From Embleya scabrispora (GTDB lineage Bacteria > Actinomycetota > Actinomycetes > Streptomycetales > Streptomycetaceae), in NCBI RefSeq assembly GCF_002024165.1, contig NZ_MWQN01000001.1, forward strand, positions 4,629,501-4,693,500: a DNA stretch of 64,000 nucleotides. The letters are read 5' to 3'. Within the stretch, counting starts at the first letter, position 1. Each line of letters starts with the position of its first letter. Positions 7,679-16,430 of this stretch are shown here, in pieces. The notes below the pieces were generated by a model that worked only from the letters and a program-made list of their open reading frames with translations, had not been told where the DNA came from and did no database searches. The position numbers and the translations under genes are program-made.

Positions 7679-10600
7679 CAGGCCCCCCGCTTCGTGGCTT
7701 CCCACCACAGAGCCTCGGCGATCCCCTGCTCGCTCTGGCCGTCCGCGTAGTAGTTGTCGATGTGCACGGTGACCGACCTCCCGCCCGCCGATTCACCGGA
7801 TACGCCCGCCGTGGCGGAGGCCGCCGTGGTTCCGATGCCAGCGAGGGCGGGGGCGCCAACGGTCCGCGATGCAGGCATGAGTTCGAAGCCGAACGCGCTG
7901 GCTGTCCTTGCGAGGATCGCCGTCGATCGCGCGCGTTTCGCCAGTGCCCACGGGATGTAGGACTCTTTGTCGGTTTCTTCCTCGGCCCAATAGCGGCCCA
8001 CCGGTGTGCCGTCGGCGATCTGCGCCACGTGCTGCTCGATCCCGCCACCAGCGTACGAGCGGTAACGGCCGGGGGTGATCCCGCCGTTCACGAACGACAG
8101 AATCCCGCCGTCGGCCTGACGCGCCATCGCCAGCGCGGCAGCGGCACCGGCACCGATAGCCGCGCTGATCAGGATCACCTTCTCGTTGGGGATGCGCGCG
8201 AGCGCACCCAAAGCCGAACTGACGCCCCGGAGCGCTCCCGACGGGTCAGCCTCGATGCTGGTGCCGACCTCGCCCGGAATTCGAAAGTACTGCTGGATGA
8301 GGACGGCAATCTGATCCTTCGTGTACCCCATCTGCTCCAGCGTTGCCCGAAGGCGTTCCCTCTGGGTGGCGAGGACTGCGTTGGCCTGCTCGCGGCTGCC
8401 GGTCTCCTGCAGCGTGGCCTCGGACAGCGCGTACGACGCCTCTACCATGTCCCGGATTGCGCCGCGGTTGTTGCGGCCCTTCTCGGTTCCCGCGTCGAGG
8501 GTCCGCCCGTTCTCCTCGATGCTCGCCGTCAGATCGTCGACCGAGGCCTCCAGGTCGTCCTGGGCGGCCATGCTGTCCAAAGCCTTCCCATTCAGGGCGT
8601 CCCAGCTGTCCTTGAGGGCCTTGACGGCCTTCTCTTGATCCTCGGCCGCCCGCGTGACGGCCTGCTGCTGGGCCGCCACCTCCCTGGCCTGCTCGACCGA
8701 CTGCCCCTGAGCCTCGGCCTGCCGCTCCCACTCGGAAGTCCCGTACTTCAAGGCCTCGTTGGTACTCTCCAGCGACCCCAGCACGGTCCAGGCGTCCTTG
8801 GCGGTGTCGCCCCAGAGCCGGTCGCCGATCGCGGCCTTGACTCGTTCCCATGCCGCAGCGTTGCCCGTGGCGGCGTCCGTGACGTCCTGCATCGAGAGCC
8901 CCAGCTTCTGGGCGCTCTGCAGCACGCCCTTCTGGGACAGCTCCCCGCGGACCATCGCCTTCGTCGACTCATCAACCGCCCCGCCGGCCTTCCTGATGCT
9001 GTCGGTGAAGCGGTTGACGTCGTCCGACGATTGCTTCGACGAGTGGCCGAGCAGCGCCATGACCGTGGTGACCGCGACGGCCGCCAAGCCGAGGACGCCC
9101 ATCGACACCTGGAGGACCCGCATTGCCGTACTCGCCACGGTCGCCTGGGCGGACAGCGCCGCGAGCATTGCCTGGTAGGCGCCGACCGCCGCCCGGCCCA
9201 CGCTGAACGCGAGGGTCAGGCCACCGACGACCAGCGTCGCGAGCCCCAGGACCTGGATGACGTCCTTGCCGCCCTCGGGGATGCCCTCCCACATGTTCTT
9301 CGCGAACGATGCCAACTCCAGCAGCCGTGGCAAGACTTCGCCGCCGATGAAGTCGACCAACCCGGCCTGCACGGAGCGCTTGAACTTCTCCATGTTCACG
9401 GCGGCCGAGTCGCGCATCGTCTCGCCCGCGCGCTCGGCGGCACCGGCCAGGTCGCTCATGCCCTTGGTCGCGGTCTTCGGGTCGAGGGCGAACAATGCGG
9501 CCTGGGTGTCCTCCAGTTTGGTGCCGAAGAGCGCGAGCGCCGTGCTGTTGCGGAGCGTCGGGTCCTCAATGCCGCGCAGCGCGTCCAGGACCTGCTGGAG
9601 CGCCGCCCGAGCGGGCGGCCCGCCTTGCGTGAACGCCGCCTGCATTTGGTCGGCGTTCAGGCCGAGTTGCTTGATCGCGGCGGCGGCCGGCGGGGCCATG
9701 CCCTGCATGATGAGCAGGCCCTCTTTGAGGCTGTCCGCGAGGATGTCGGAGTTCCAGGCGCCGCCTTCGAGGCCCTGCTTCAGGATGCCGAGCGATGTCT
9801 GGGCGTCGAGACCGAGCTGCCGAAGGAATGGGCTGTACTCGGCGAAGGTGTCGAGGAGGTCCTCGCCCTTGTTCACGCCCTGCTGCATGCCGACGGTCAG
9901 GACGTCGAGCGCCTCCTCGGCGGTCTTGACCAGGCCGTTCTTCAGCATGCTGGACACGGCCATCGACGTCCGGCCGAAGTCTTCCTCCAGGAGCCCCGAC
10001 ACGTCGGCGACCTTGGTGGCGATGCTCTCCAGTTGGGCGTTCGTGGCGTCCGGCGGCATCAAGCCCTGCTGGACGATGCCCTTGATGACGTCGGCGCCCT
10101 CCTGGACCGTCTCCACGACGGCGTTCTTCCACAGCCTCCCGGCGAGGTCGCCGTATTGCTTGGCGTCCGCGCCGGTAGCGCCGAGTTGCGCGTTGAGGCG
10201 GTCGGTGATCTGCTCCCGCTCCATGACCTCGGCGAACGCCGCGATGAACGCGGCGCCGAGCAGCGCGCCCGACGCGGCGACCGCCTTGGTACCGGCGTCG
10301 AGGCCCTCGGTCAGACTCTCGCCGCCTGCCTCCCCGGCGTCCTGGCCGCCCTGGGCCATCTGGTGGGTCAGTGCCTGACTCGCGTCCTGCCCGGCGGACT
10401 GCCCCGCGTGCTGGGCAATCGCGCCGAGCGTGTGGTCCAGCGCCGCCCCCGCCTGGGTGCCCGCCGCCCGCGCACCGCCGGTGATCCCGGCGAGTCCCTG
10501 CCCGGCCTGGGTCGCCGCCGTCTGCCCGGCCTGCGCCGCGGCCGACCCGAGGGACGCATCGAGTTGCTGCCCGGCCTGCTGCCCCGCCTGCTGGGCGTGC

Positions 10601-10827
10601 TGGGCGATCCCGCCGAGCCCCTGCTGGGCGAGCCGGGCAGCGTCCTGCGCGCCCGACCCGACGCCCTGGGCGAGGTTTTGCCCGGCCTGCTGTCCGGCGC
10701 GCTCGGTCGTCTGGGTGATCTGTCGCCCGGCCTGCTGCATCGTCTGCTCGGCGCGGGCCATGCCCTGCTGCATGCCGCGGTCGTCGATCGTCAGGTAGGC
10801 GACCAGCTCGCCGACGGTGAGCGCCAC
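7678..10827 (-). CDS. Phage tail tape measure protein
   Basis: 1,049 residues, the longest gene of the prophage, GTG start. Residues 1-200 are Ala/Gln/Gly-rich with repeating 'AGQQAGQ' helices. Residues about 200-450 match the TP901-type core (GADVIKGIVQQGLM; DFGRTSMAVSSMLKNGLV; LKQGLEGGAWNSDILADSLK). Two hydrophobic helices occur at about 525-600. It sets tail length and is injected with DNA. The coding length suggests a tail of roughly 150 nm by the usual ratio of about 0.15 nm per residue. Confidence 0.93.
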   Translation of the reverse strand: MALTVGELVAYLTIDDRGMQQGMARAEQTMQQAGRQITQTTERAGQQAGQNLAQGVGSGAQDAARLAQQGLGGIAQHAQQAGQQAGQQLDASLGSAAAQAGQTAATQAGQGLAGITGGARAAGTQAGAALDHTLGAIAQHAGQSAGQDASQALTHQMAQGGQDAGEAGGESLTEGLDAGTKAVAASGALLGAAFIAAFAEVMEREQITDRLNAQLGATGADAKQYGDLAGRLWKNAVVETVQEGADVIKGIVQQGLMPPDATNAQLESIATKVADVSGLLEEDFGRTSMAVSSMLKNGLVKTAEEALDVLTVGMQQGVNKGEDLLDTFAEYSPFLRQLGLDAQTSLGILKQGLEGGAWNSDILADSLKEGLLIMQGMAPPAAAAIKQLGLNADQMQAAFTQGGPPARAALQQVLDALRGIEDPTLRNSTALALFGTKLEDTQAALFALDPKTATKGMSDLAGAAERAGETMRDSAAVNMEKFKRSVQAGLVDFIGGEVLPRLLELASFAKNMWEGIPEGGKDVIQVLGLATLVVGGLTLAFSVGRAAVGAYQAMLAALSAQATVASTAMRVLQVSMGVLGLAAVAVTTVMALLGHSSKQSSDDVNRFTDSIRKAGGAVDESTKAMVRGELSQKGVLQSAQKLGLSMQDVTDAATGNAAAWERVKAAIGDRLWGDTAKDAWTVLGSLESTNEALKYGTSEWERQAEAQGQSVEQAREVAAQQQAVTRAAEDQEKAVKALKDSWDALNGKALDSMAAQDDLEASVDDLTASIEENGRTLDAGTEKGRNNRGAIRDMVEASYALSEATLQETGSREQANAVLATQRERLRATLEQMGYTKDQIAVLIQQYFRIPGEVGTSIEADPSGALRGVSSALGALARIPNEKVILISAAIGAGAAAALAMARQADGGILSFVNGGITPGRYRSYAGGGIEQHVAQIADGTPVGRYWAEEETDKESYIPWALAKRARSTAILARTASAFGFELMPASRTVGAPALAGIGTTAASATAGVSGESAGGRSVTVHIDNYYADGQSEQGIAEALWWEATKRGA

Positions 10828-10830
10828 GGA

Positions 10831-11163
10831 TCACCTCCCGGGTGCTGGGTCCTGACGTGGTGTCAGCGCCCGGTAGAGGCGGCTGTCCGTGGAGAGCAGG
10901 CCGGCGATGCGAACCGCCATCCACCGCCAGGAGCGGCGATCGAGGGCGTCGTCGTAGTCGATGCCGTACACCTGGTGGAGGTCGGCCTCGACGGCGTCCT
11001 CGTGGTCGAGGATCTGCTGCCACTTCACCGGCGCCGTCGATTGCCCCGGCTCCGGGGCCGTCCCGTCCTCGTACTCGTAGTACTCGTAGATGCCGTCCTC
11101 GCAGGTGCCCCGGCCGACGAGTTGCCGCCCGCCGGGGCCCGTCGAGGGTCGGCACCGGTCCAC
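10831..11163 (-). CDS. Tail assembly chaperone, second frame (gpT-like extension)
   Basis: 110 codons in the -1 frame relative to the upstream chaperone gene, overlapping its last 139 bp. The segment is acidic at first (CEDGIYEYYEYEDG) and later reads DLHQVYGIDYDDA and WRWMAVRIAGLL. Almost all long-tailed phages make a fused chaperone by -1 slippage at this place, so this is probably the T part of a G-T fusion. No canonical slippery heptamer is evident. A GTG at 11,163 could instead start a separate protein. Confidence 0.65.
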   Translation of the reverse strand: MDRCRPSTGPGGRQLVGRGTCEDGIYEYYEYEDGTAPEPGQSTAPVKWQQILDHEDAVEADLHQVYGIDYDDALDRRSWRWMAVRIAGLLSTDSRLYRALTPRQDPAPGR

Positions 11164-11468
11164 ACGCGCTCGGCGAGGTCCTTGCCGGCGATCACCCAGG
11201 TCACCAGCACGGTGCAGACGTGCATGAACTCGCGGTCGTCGAGCATGTCGAGGAGCGTCGTGTAGTGCTCTCCGAGGAGCTGCTTGTACTCGGCGGCGGT
11301 CTGGTCATCGCCGAGGAGTTCGCTGTCCATGCGGCCGGTCGATGCGGCCTTGACCAGCGCGCGGCCGAGCCTCGCGTTGACCATCTTGAAGCGGTACCGC
11401 GTTCCCTTGATGGGGAGTTCGAGGTACTCGCCGGTCAGGCCGAGTTGGTCCAGATCGGGAAGGCCCAT
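11025..11468 (-). CDS. Tail assembly chaperone, first frame (gpG-like)
   Basis: 147 residues with an ATGA overlap to the tail tube gene. The beginning (MGLPDLDQLGLTGEYLELPIKGTRYR) is like the actinophage chaperones of the DUF7426 type, lying between tail tube and tape measure. The body is helical (KQLLGEHYTTLLDML). The last 45 residues are Ser/Thr/Arg-rich and low in information, as expected if the functional product continues in the other frame. Confidence 0.75.
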   Translation of the reverse strand: MGLPDLDQLGLTGEYLELPIKGTRYRFKMVNARLGRALVKAASTGRMDSELLGDDQTAAEYKQLLGEHYTTLLDMLDDREFMHVCTVLVTWVIAGKDLAERVWTGADPRRAPAGGNSSAGAPARTASTSTTSTRTGRPRSRGNRRRR

Positions 11469-12196
11469 CACGCCGCCGGGTTCGCGATGGTCGTGCGCTT
11501 GCCCTGCCCGGTGAGGGTGAGGTTGACGGTGTCGAGAGCGGGCGCGTCGCCGCCCTGGGGCTCCCAACCAACGTGCGCAAAGCCGGTGTACGCCTCAGGG
11601 CCCCCGGTGCGGTCGTACCAGCGGAGCTGCACCAGGCCGTCGGGGCCGAACTGGTCGTGCGCGGAGCGGATCTTCTCCTGTCCCGGATCGTAGTTGCCGG
11701 ACGTGGCACCGACCTTGCGGCTGAGCGTCGCCGTAATCGACCACGCAAGCATGGTTTTTGCCTGCGATCCCCAGCCGTCGGAGTCGTAGTCCGAGTCGTC
11801 CTGCATCGTGGGGCTGATCGGCGTAGCCATCGTGGTGATCGCCCGCACCTGGGTCCAGATCGGCGATCCCGCCGTGCCGGTGTTGACGTCGATCCGGAAC
11901 TTGCGCGCGAGTGTGGACGTCAGGACGGCGTCGCTCGTCGGCGCCGCGTAGGTGTACTGAGCGGTGAGGGTGACGGTCGTGCTGCCGTCGCCCAGGACGA
12001 TGTTCGCCGTGCCCGCCGTACCGGGCGGAGTGAGGATCCGGAGGAATTTGGCGTTGAGGATCTCGAAGTCTGGCGCGGCCGTGCCGCCGACGGTCACCGT
12101 GGTCACGGTGTTGAGGTCGGTGCCGGACACGGTGATCGTGTCGCCGCCCAGGGTGGATCCAGTCGCCGGGTATACCCCGGTGATGGTGAGCGCCAT
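11468..12196 (-). CDS. Major tail tube protein with N-terminal IPT/TIG Ig-like domain
   Basis: 242 residues. Residues 3-85 form an IPT/TIG fold (ITGVYPATGSTLGGDTITVS, then VTVGGTAAPDFEIL and ANIVLGDGSTTVTL). Residues about 90-242 look like a siphovirus tail tube subunit (FRIDVNTGTAGSPIW; NYDPGQEKIRSAHDQFGPDG; LTGQGKRTTI). Position between tail terminator and chaperone supports this. Ig-like domains on tubes usually decorate the surface and help adhesion, but they are more often C-terminal. Confidence 0.82.
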   Translation of the reverse strand: MALTITGVYPATGSTLGGDTITVSGTDLNTVTTVTVGGTAAPDFEILNAKFLRILTPPGTAGTANIVLGDGSTTVTLTAQYTYAAPTSDAVLTSTLARKFRIDVNTGTAGSPIWTQVRAITTMATPISPTMQDDSDYDSDGWGSQAKTMLAWSITATLSRKVGATSGNYDPGQEKIRSAHDQFGPDGLVQLRWYDRTGGPEAYTGFAHVGWEPQGGDAPALDTVNLTLTGQGKRTTIANPAA

Positions 12197-12210
12197 GTGC
12201 TGACTCCCTG

Positions 12211-12654
12211 TCAGTCGGGGTAATGCGTGGTCGGCCGCTCGGCCGTGATCGCGAAGTTGTCGGTGCGGCCCGGGCGGTTGCTGCCGTCAAGGCCGAGCAC
12301 TCCAGGGCCGGAGGCATGGAGGATCTGCGAGATGCGGATCCCGCCGACCGTGACGGCCCTGTATCCGTCGAGGTAGTCCCGGATCGGGTCGGCCACGTAG
12401 TCCGCCGAACGCGAGTCACCCGCAGGCCCGCGGGCGCGCCCCTGGATGGAGACTCGGACGTCGGCGAGCCCAGATGGTCGGACGGTGCCGTAGAGCGAGA
12501 GGCAGTAGACACGGTCAGGCATCGGCGGCAATACGCCCGCAACCACCGCGATATCGGCTGCGGCATACGTACCGGTCGGCCGGTAGACCCCGAGCCCGGC
12601 GTCGTGCAGGAGCTGCGCGAGGCCGTCGATCAGGCTGGTGGTCCAGGTGCTCAC
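12211..12654 (-). CDS. Tail terminator-type protein
   Basis: 147 residues. The MSTWTTSLIDGLAQLLHDAG start, 'SIQGRARGPAGDSRSADYVAD' and 'IRDYLDGY' are typical of the minor tail/terminator proteins before the tail tube gene in HK97-like phages. The start overlaps the preceding gene by four bases. It would cap the tail and join it to the head. Confidence 0.68.
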   Translation of the reverse strand: MSTWTTSLIDGLAQLLHDAGLGVYRPTGTYAAADIAVVAGVLPPMPDRVYCLSLYGTVRPSGLADVRVSIQGRARGPAGDSRSADYVADPIRDYLDGYRAVTVGGIRISQILHASGPGVLGLDGSNRPGRTDNFAITAERPTTHYPD

Positions 12655-12998
12655 CGCAGCGCCCGCCGAATCTCCGCCGCCACCAGGTCCAGGACGGTCG
12701 GCGTCTCCTCGGCCATCGGCAACTCGAGGTATTTCGCGGTGCGGCCCGGCAGATGGTTGTACGTCATGTTCTCGTGCTGGTCCTCGGCATACGGGGTGTC
12801 ATAGGACACGGCGCCCACGAGCCGCCCCTCGTCCACGCTTGCGGTACCGCTCCTGTCCAAGGGGCCTTCGTCCAGGGGGACGACCTTCTTGCTCTCACCG
12901 AGGACGTGCTCCATGCCGAGCAGCAGCCCGCGGGCCGCGCCGTCGTGGGCGAGCCCGGCGGCGACGTTCCCGGTCCAGGTCACCGTGGCTCGGGTCAT
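12651..12998 (-). CDS. HK97 gp10-like neck protein
   Basis: 115 residues with an alpha-beta layout and the 'VPLDEGPLDRSGTASVDEG' and 'VSYDTPYAEDQHENM' segments characteristic of the gp10/minor capsid protein family. Four-base overlaps on both sides place it in the adaptor - stopper - gp10 - terminator block. Confidence 0.7.
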   Translation of the reverse strand: MTRATVTWTGNVAAGLAHDGAARGLLLGMEHVLGESKKVVPLDEGPLDRSGTASVDEGRLVGAVSYDTPYAEDQHENMTYNHLPGRTAKYLELPMAEETPTVLDLVAAEIRRALR

Positions 12999-13312
12999 CG
13001 CATCATCACCTCCGAGTTGGCGGGCAGCGGCGGAATGTCGACGCCCTCACGGCGGACCGTGATGACGGTCGTCACTCGTCCGTCGGGCAGGGTCACCCGG
13101 GATCCTGGCGGCGGGTCATGCACTGGGTGCGTGATGTACGAAGCGGACGAGGTGACCTCGCGGCCGTCGGGCGCCCGGACGAGCTGCGTCACTTGTGACA
13201 GCAGGCACGAGACTGGCGCTGGCGGCCCGTAGACCGATCCGTGTGAGCCCTCGCCCGCGTAGGTCTCGACCGTCACCACGTGGGCGAGGAGCATCCCCGG
13301 CAGGCTCACCAT
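12995..13312 (-). CDS. Head closure (stopper) protein
   Basis: 105 residues, beta-rich, with 'PDGREVTSSASYITHPVHDPPPGSRVTLPDGR' type strands (residues about 48-80) seen in head-closure proteins. The ATG at 13,312 lies 7 bp inside the upstream gene, with GGGGG before it; a longer frame upstream is shadow coding. Closes the capsid after packaging. Confidence 0.66.
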   Translation of the reverse strand: MVSLPGMLLAHVVTVETYAGEGSHGSVYGPPAPVSCLLSQVTQLVRAPDGREVTSSASYITHPVHDPPPGSRVTLPDGRVTTVITVRREGVDIPPLPANSEVMMR

Positions 13313-13725
13313 CGACAGCCCCCGGCGGCAACGGCGCCCAGGCGGAACACTTCCGTGGGGAGCACCGCTAGGACATCGATTGCGGACTGCGGCAGCTCGG
13401 CCGCCGCCGCGACCGGGTCCGCCGCCGCCCGGGACATGGCCACCGACCCGGCGGACACCGACGTCCAAGTGCCGCCGCTCCCGGCGTCGTCGTCGCCGTT
13501 CGTCAGCCGGTACTCGACGATTGCGCACGTCGCGTCGCGGAACGCCGCCGATACCTCGGCGTCGGTCGGCAGCCCGGATGGGCCGACGTCGTAGACGGCC
13601 GTCAGCAGTGCCCGCCGCAGCCGCGCCGACGCCCGCAGGAGCCGCCGCTCGGCGTCGTCGGGGACGTCGAGCGTGGGCGGGAGCCATGCCGTCAGGTCGT
13701 CGACCGTGGCGTAGACGAGAGGCAT
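13306..13725 (-). CDS. Head-tail connector (adaptor) protein, gp6-like
   Basis: 139 residues: MPLVYATVDDLTAWLP start, then helices (RLLRASARLRRALL; EVSAAFRDATCAIVEYRL) typical of gp6/gp15-like adaptors that bind the portal. Located right after the coat and accessory head genes, in the usual place. Confidence 0.72.
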   Translation of the reverse strand: MPLVYATVDDLTAWLPPTLDVPDDAERRLLRASARLRRALLTAVYDVGPSGLPTDAEVSAAFRDATCAIVEYRLTNGDDDAGSGGTWTSVSAGSVAMSRAAADPVAAAAELPQSAIDVLAVLPTEVFRLGAVAAGGCRW

Positions 13726-13735
13726 GGCCGCTCCC

Positions 13736-14212
13736 CTACTTCTTCGCGGACTTGCGCGCCGGCCTGCGCTCCGTGGCGGCTTCGTCGGACGCCCCGTAGC
13801 GGTCGATCAGTTCGTCGCGGGTCATGCCCTCGATGTCCGACTGCGCCTCGGGGTTGTCCTCGACGAGACGGGCATAGTTCTGCCACTCGACCGTGGTGGC
13901 CGATCTGGCGGGCGCCCTCGTTTCGGAGGGAACGCCGTCCTCGGTGGTCGCGAGCCCCTCCTGTTCGACATCCGCTTCCTGGTCGGGTCGGTTCTCGCGG
14001 ATCGCCTGGTTGGTGACCAACTCCGCACCGGACAGGTCGTGCACGCCCGGTGCGGTGAGCGTCGGCCGGGACAGCACGCCGTCGTTGACAAGCGGCGGCA
14101 GGGGCTCGCCGTCCTTGATGCGCTCCCAGTTCGGGAGCGCTTCCAGGCGCGGGTTCGGCGCCTCGTAGCGAGCGATGTCACCGGTGTTGGTGTTGCGGTA
14201 GGAGACGCTCAT
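13736..14212 (-). CDS. Head-region hypothetical protein
   Basis: 158 residues, acidic and mostly disordered-looking, ending in a basic ARKSAKK tail. The start MSVSYRNTNTGDIARYE resembles short proteins often found between coat and connector in actinophages. Coupled to the upstream gene by ATGA. Contains a 'MTRDELIDRYGAS' motif near the end, like small SAP/HeH-like segments at actinophage head genes. Function unknown. Confidence 0.62.
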   Translation of the reverse strand: MSVSYRNTNTGDIARYEAPNPRLEALPNWERIKDGEPLPPLVNDGVLSRPTLTAPGVHDLSGAELVTNQAIRENRPDQEADVEQEGLATTEDGVPSETRAPARSATTVEWQNYARLVEDNPEAQSDIEGMTRDELIDRYGASDEAATERRPARKSAKK

Positions 14213-14592
14213 GCCGGGACCGCCGTTCGCATGTCGACCTGGACGAGGATCTCCGTGGGCGAGCCCGCAGGGGCGGCGAGGACGACGCTGATGTTGTCGC
14301 CCGCCGCGCACGACGCGTTCTGGACGGTGGTGTTGCCTGCCCAAGAGTCGGTGGCGGTGGCCAGGGCGGAGGCGAGAACGTCACTCCCGCCCTTCTTCAC
14401 CTGGACCGTTCCGCCGGTGCCGCCGGTGCGGTATGCGCGCACCGCGATGACGCTGGCAGCGGCGGGGACCTTGAAGAGCTGGTAGGTGCCTGCCGTGCCG
14501 GAGGCGACGCGGACTTCCTTCGAGTAGGTGCGGGCGGTGGAGAGGTCGATCTCGCCGCCCTTGCCGTCCACGGAATGGACCTTGTAGCCCAT
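14209..14592 (-). CDS. Possible capsid decoration/fibre protein
   Basis: 127 residues, entirely beta-rich with short Gly/Thr loops (ASGTAGTYQLFKVPAAASVIAVRAYR; DNISVVLAAPAGS) and no membrane segment. It directly follows the coat protein gene, where decoration or head-fibre proteins are encoded. Assignment rests on position and composition. Confidence 0.58.
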   Translation of the reverse strand: MGYKVHSVDGKGGEIDLSTARTYSKEVRVASGTAGTYQLFKVPAAASVIAVRAYRTGGTGGTVQVKKGGSDVLASALATATDSWAGNTTVQNASCAAGDNISVVLAAPAGSPTEILVQVDMRTAVPA

Positions 14593-14646
14593 GAGGTGTC
14601 CTTCCTTCGATCAGGGGGTGGGTCCGGCTGTACCTGGCCGGTTGGG

Positions 14647-15561
14647 CTACGGGACGTCGGCGCCCTTGATGAGAACGGCGCGGTTGGCGTCCAAGGTCTT
14701 GGTGCCGTAGAGGCAGTCCACGCTGACGACCATCTGCTTCTTGTCCATGTCGTAGTCGTAGACCACCCTCAGACCGAAGCCCTTGTAGTTGGAGATGGCC
14801 GCGTCCCGCGCACCCATCGGCAGCTCCAGCGGCCGGAAGGCCAGGGCGAACGCCGACTTGTGGAAGGCGAGCCCTTCCTCGGTGGTGCTGTTGCCGCTGG
14901 TCTGTGCGGGCTTGGCGATGTTCTGCGTCATGTACGGGTCGAACCCGAACACTCGGCGGCCGAGGGACGCCTCGGTAAGGCCCTCGGTGGTGCCGCGCTT
15001 GTCCGCCTCGTGGAACAGCGGATCGCCGAGCCACTTCGCGGCGATGTTCGGGCCCACGACGGCGCGACGCTCGGTGGCCGGAACCTTCTGGGTGTTCAGG
15101 ACGCGGCCCGCGTCGATGAGGACGCGCGGGTTGTCCCACGCCCACTCGTTGTCCCCGGCGACGACGCCGACCTCCTGCACGATGTCGGTGCGCAGGGCGA
15201 GGATGTCCCGGTCGATCTTCTGGGCGATGGCCTCCATCGCCGGGGTGAGGAGTTGCTCGTCGAAGTCCTGGATCTTCAGCGTCATGTCCTCGGACGTGAC
15301 GGCGAAGGAGACGTCCGCGAAGTGGTTCAGCGTCATGTTGATGCTGTTCTCGGTCGCGTCCTGGACCGTGATGCCCGCCGCGCGGTTGTACTCGTTGGCC
15401 ACGAACGTCGTGGGCTTGCGAATGGTGATCGCGTCGCCTTGCTTGCGCGCGAACTCTGCCTCGTAGTCGCGGTGTACGAGCGACGCCATGACGGTCGTCT
15501 CGTACAGGTTCGCCAGTGCCTGCTGGGCGATGACCTGCGAGGTCAGGAAGGTGTTGGCCAT
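14647..15561 (-). CDS. Major capsid protein, P22 coat-like
   Basis: 304 residues. The start MANTFLTSQVIAQQALANL, followed by 'RKPTTFVANEYNRAAGITVQ' and 'IQDFDEQLLTPAMEAIAQK', belongs to the P22 coat protein group of the HK97 fold. Preceded by a scaffold and portal. It assembles into the icosahedral head. ATG with a GGAGG-type site before it. Confidence 0.9.
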   Translation of the reverse strand: MANTFLTSQVIAQQALANLYETTVMASLVHRDYEAEFARKQGDAITIRKPTTFVANEYNRAAGITVQDATENSINMTLNHFADVSFAVTSEDMTLKIQDFDEQLLTPAMEAIAQKIDRDILALRTDIVQEVGVVAGDNEWAWDNPRVLIDAGRVLNTQKVPATERRAVVGPNIAAKWLGDPLFHEADKRGTTEGLTEASLGRRVFGFDPYMTQNIAKPAQTSGNSTTEEGLAFHKSAFALAFRPLELPMGARDAAISNYKGFGLRVVYDYDMDKKQMVVSVDCLYGTKTLDANRAVLIKGADVP

Positions 15562-15573
15562 GGTTGAGTCCTC

Positions 15574-16380
15574 CTATCCGGCGCGGCGCTTGCGGCGCTC
15601 GGCCCGGATGTCGTCGATGCTGCGGGTACCTGATGGAGGCTCGTCGCCGGTCCCGCCGGAGAACTCGCCGGATGCGCGCGCCGGGGCCTGCCCGGCGGCG
15701 GAGAGCTTGGGGTTGTCCTTGACCGCCTGCTCGATGGCCTTGCCGACGGCCTTGGTGAAGCCGTCGGCGGCCGGGTCGAGCTTGGCCAGGGTGTTGAGGA
15801 ACGCGCGGCTGTCGGTCAGCGCGTCCGGGTCGGCGCCGTGCGCGGCGGCCCCCTTGTAGACGGCGAGTTCGACGGCGGTGTCGCGGTGCGCCGCCTGGGC
15901 GCGTTCGATCTCCGCCATGAGCTTGGCCGGGTCGGGCGGCGGCGCCTTCTCGTCCTTGATCAGCCCGAGGGCTTTGCCGAGTTCCTGCACCATGGCGGCG
16001 CGCGCTTCCGTGGCGGCGGCTTCCTTTGCCGACACGCGCTCCTTGGCGGCCTCGCCGCGGGCGCCCTTGAGTTCCTTTTCCAGGCGGGCAATGGTCGCCG
16101 CCGGATCTTCGTCCTTGCCGGCGGACGACTTGGTGACATCCTTCGGTGTCGGCTTCGCGTCGCCCTTGGCGCTGTCGGCAGCGCTGCCTGCCGCCTCCGC
16201 TTCGGCGCCGGCATCGGTGCTTGCGTCGGCGTCCCCGTCGCCGGCGGACTCGCCAGCATCGCCGGCGTCCTCGGAGCCGCCCTTGATTGGCCAGAAGGCG
16301 CGGCCGGTCCGCGGCGACACGTACACGGCAGTCAGGCCGGTGCCCGGGTGCACGGGCATGACGAGGTCGGGGGTCTCCAT
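15574..16380 (-). CDS. Capsid scaffold protein
   Basis: 268 residues, highly charged and Ala/Asp/Glu-rich, with a long predicted coiled coil (about 95-185) and a basic C-terminal end (DDIRAERRKRRAG). It stands directly upstream of the coat gene. Scaffolds of this type guide coat assembly through their basic C-terminal helix-loop-helix. Confidence 0.82.
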   Translation of the reverse strand: METPDLVMPVHPGTGLTAVYVSPRTGRAFWPIKGGSEDAGDAGESAGDGDADASTDAGAEAEAAGSAADSAKGDAKPTPKDVTKSSAGKDEDPAATIARLEKELKGARGEAAKERVSAKEAAATEARAAMVQELGKALGLIKDEKAPPPDPAKLMAEIERAQAAHRDTAVELAVYKGAAAHGADPDALTDSRAFLNTLAKLDPAADGFTKAVGKAIEQAVKDNPKLSAAGQAPARASGEFSGGTGDEPPSGTRSIDDIRAERRKRRAG

Positions 16381-16430
16381 AGTTTGCCCTCCTGGGGCTG
16401 GTGGGGATCCGCGCCCGGCGGATCGGGTGA

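Noticed and set aside
7762-11265. Plus-strand frame of 1,167 codons
   Set aside because: Antisense to the tape measure gene; no domain; long only because of the GC bias.
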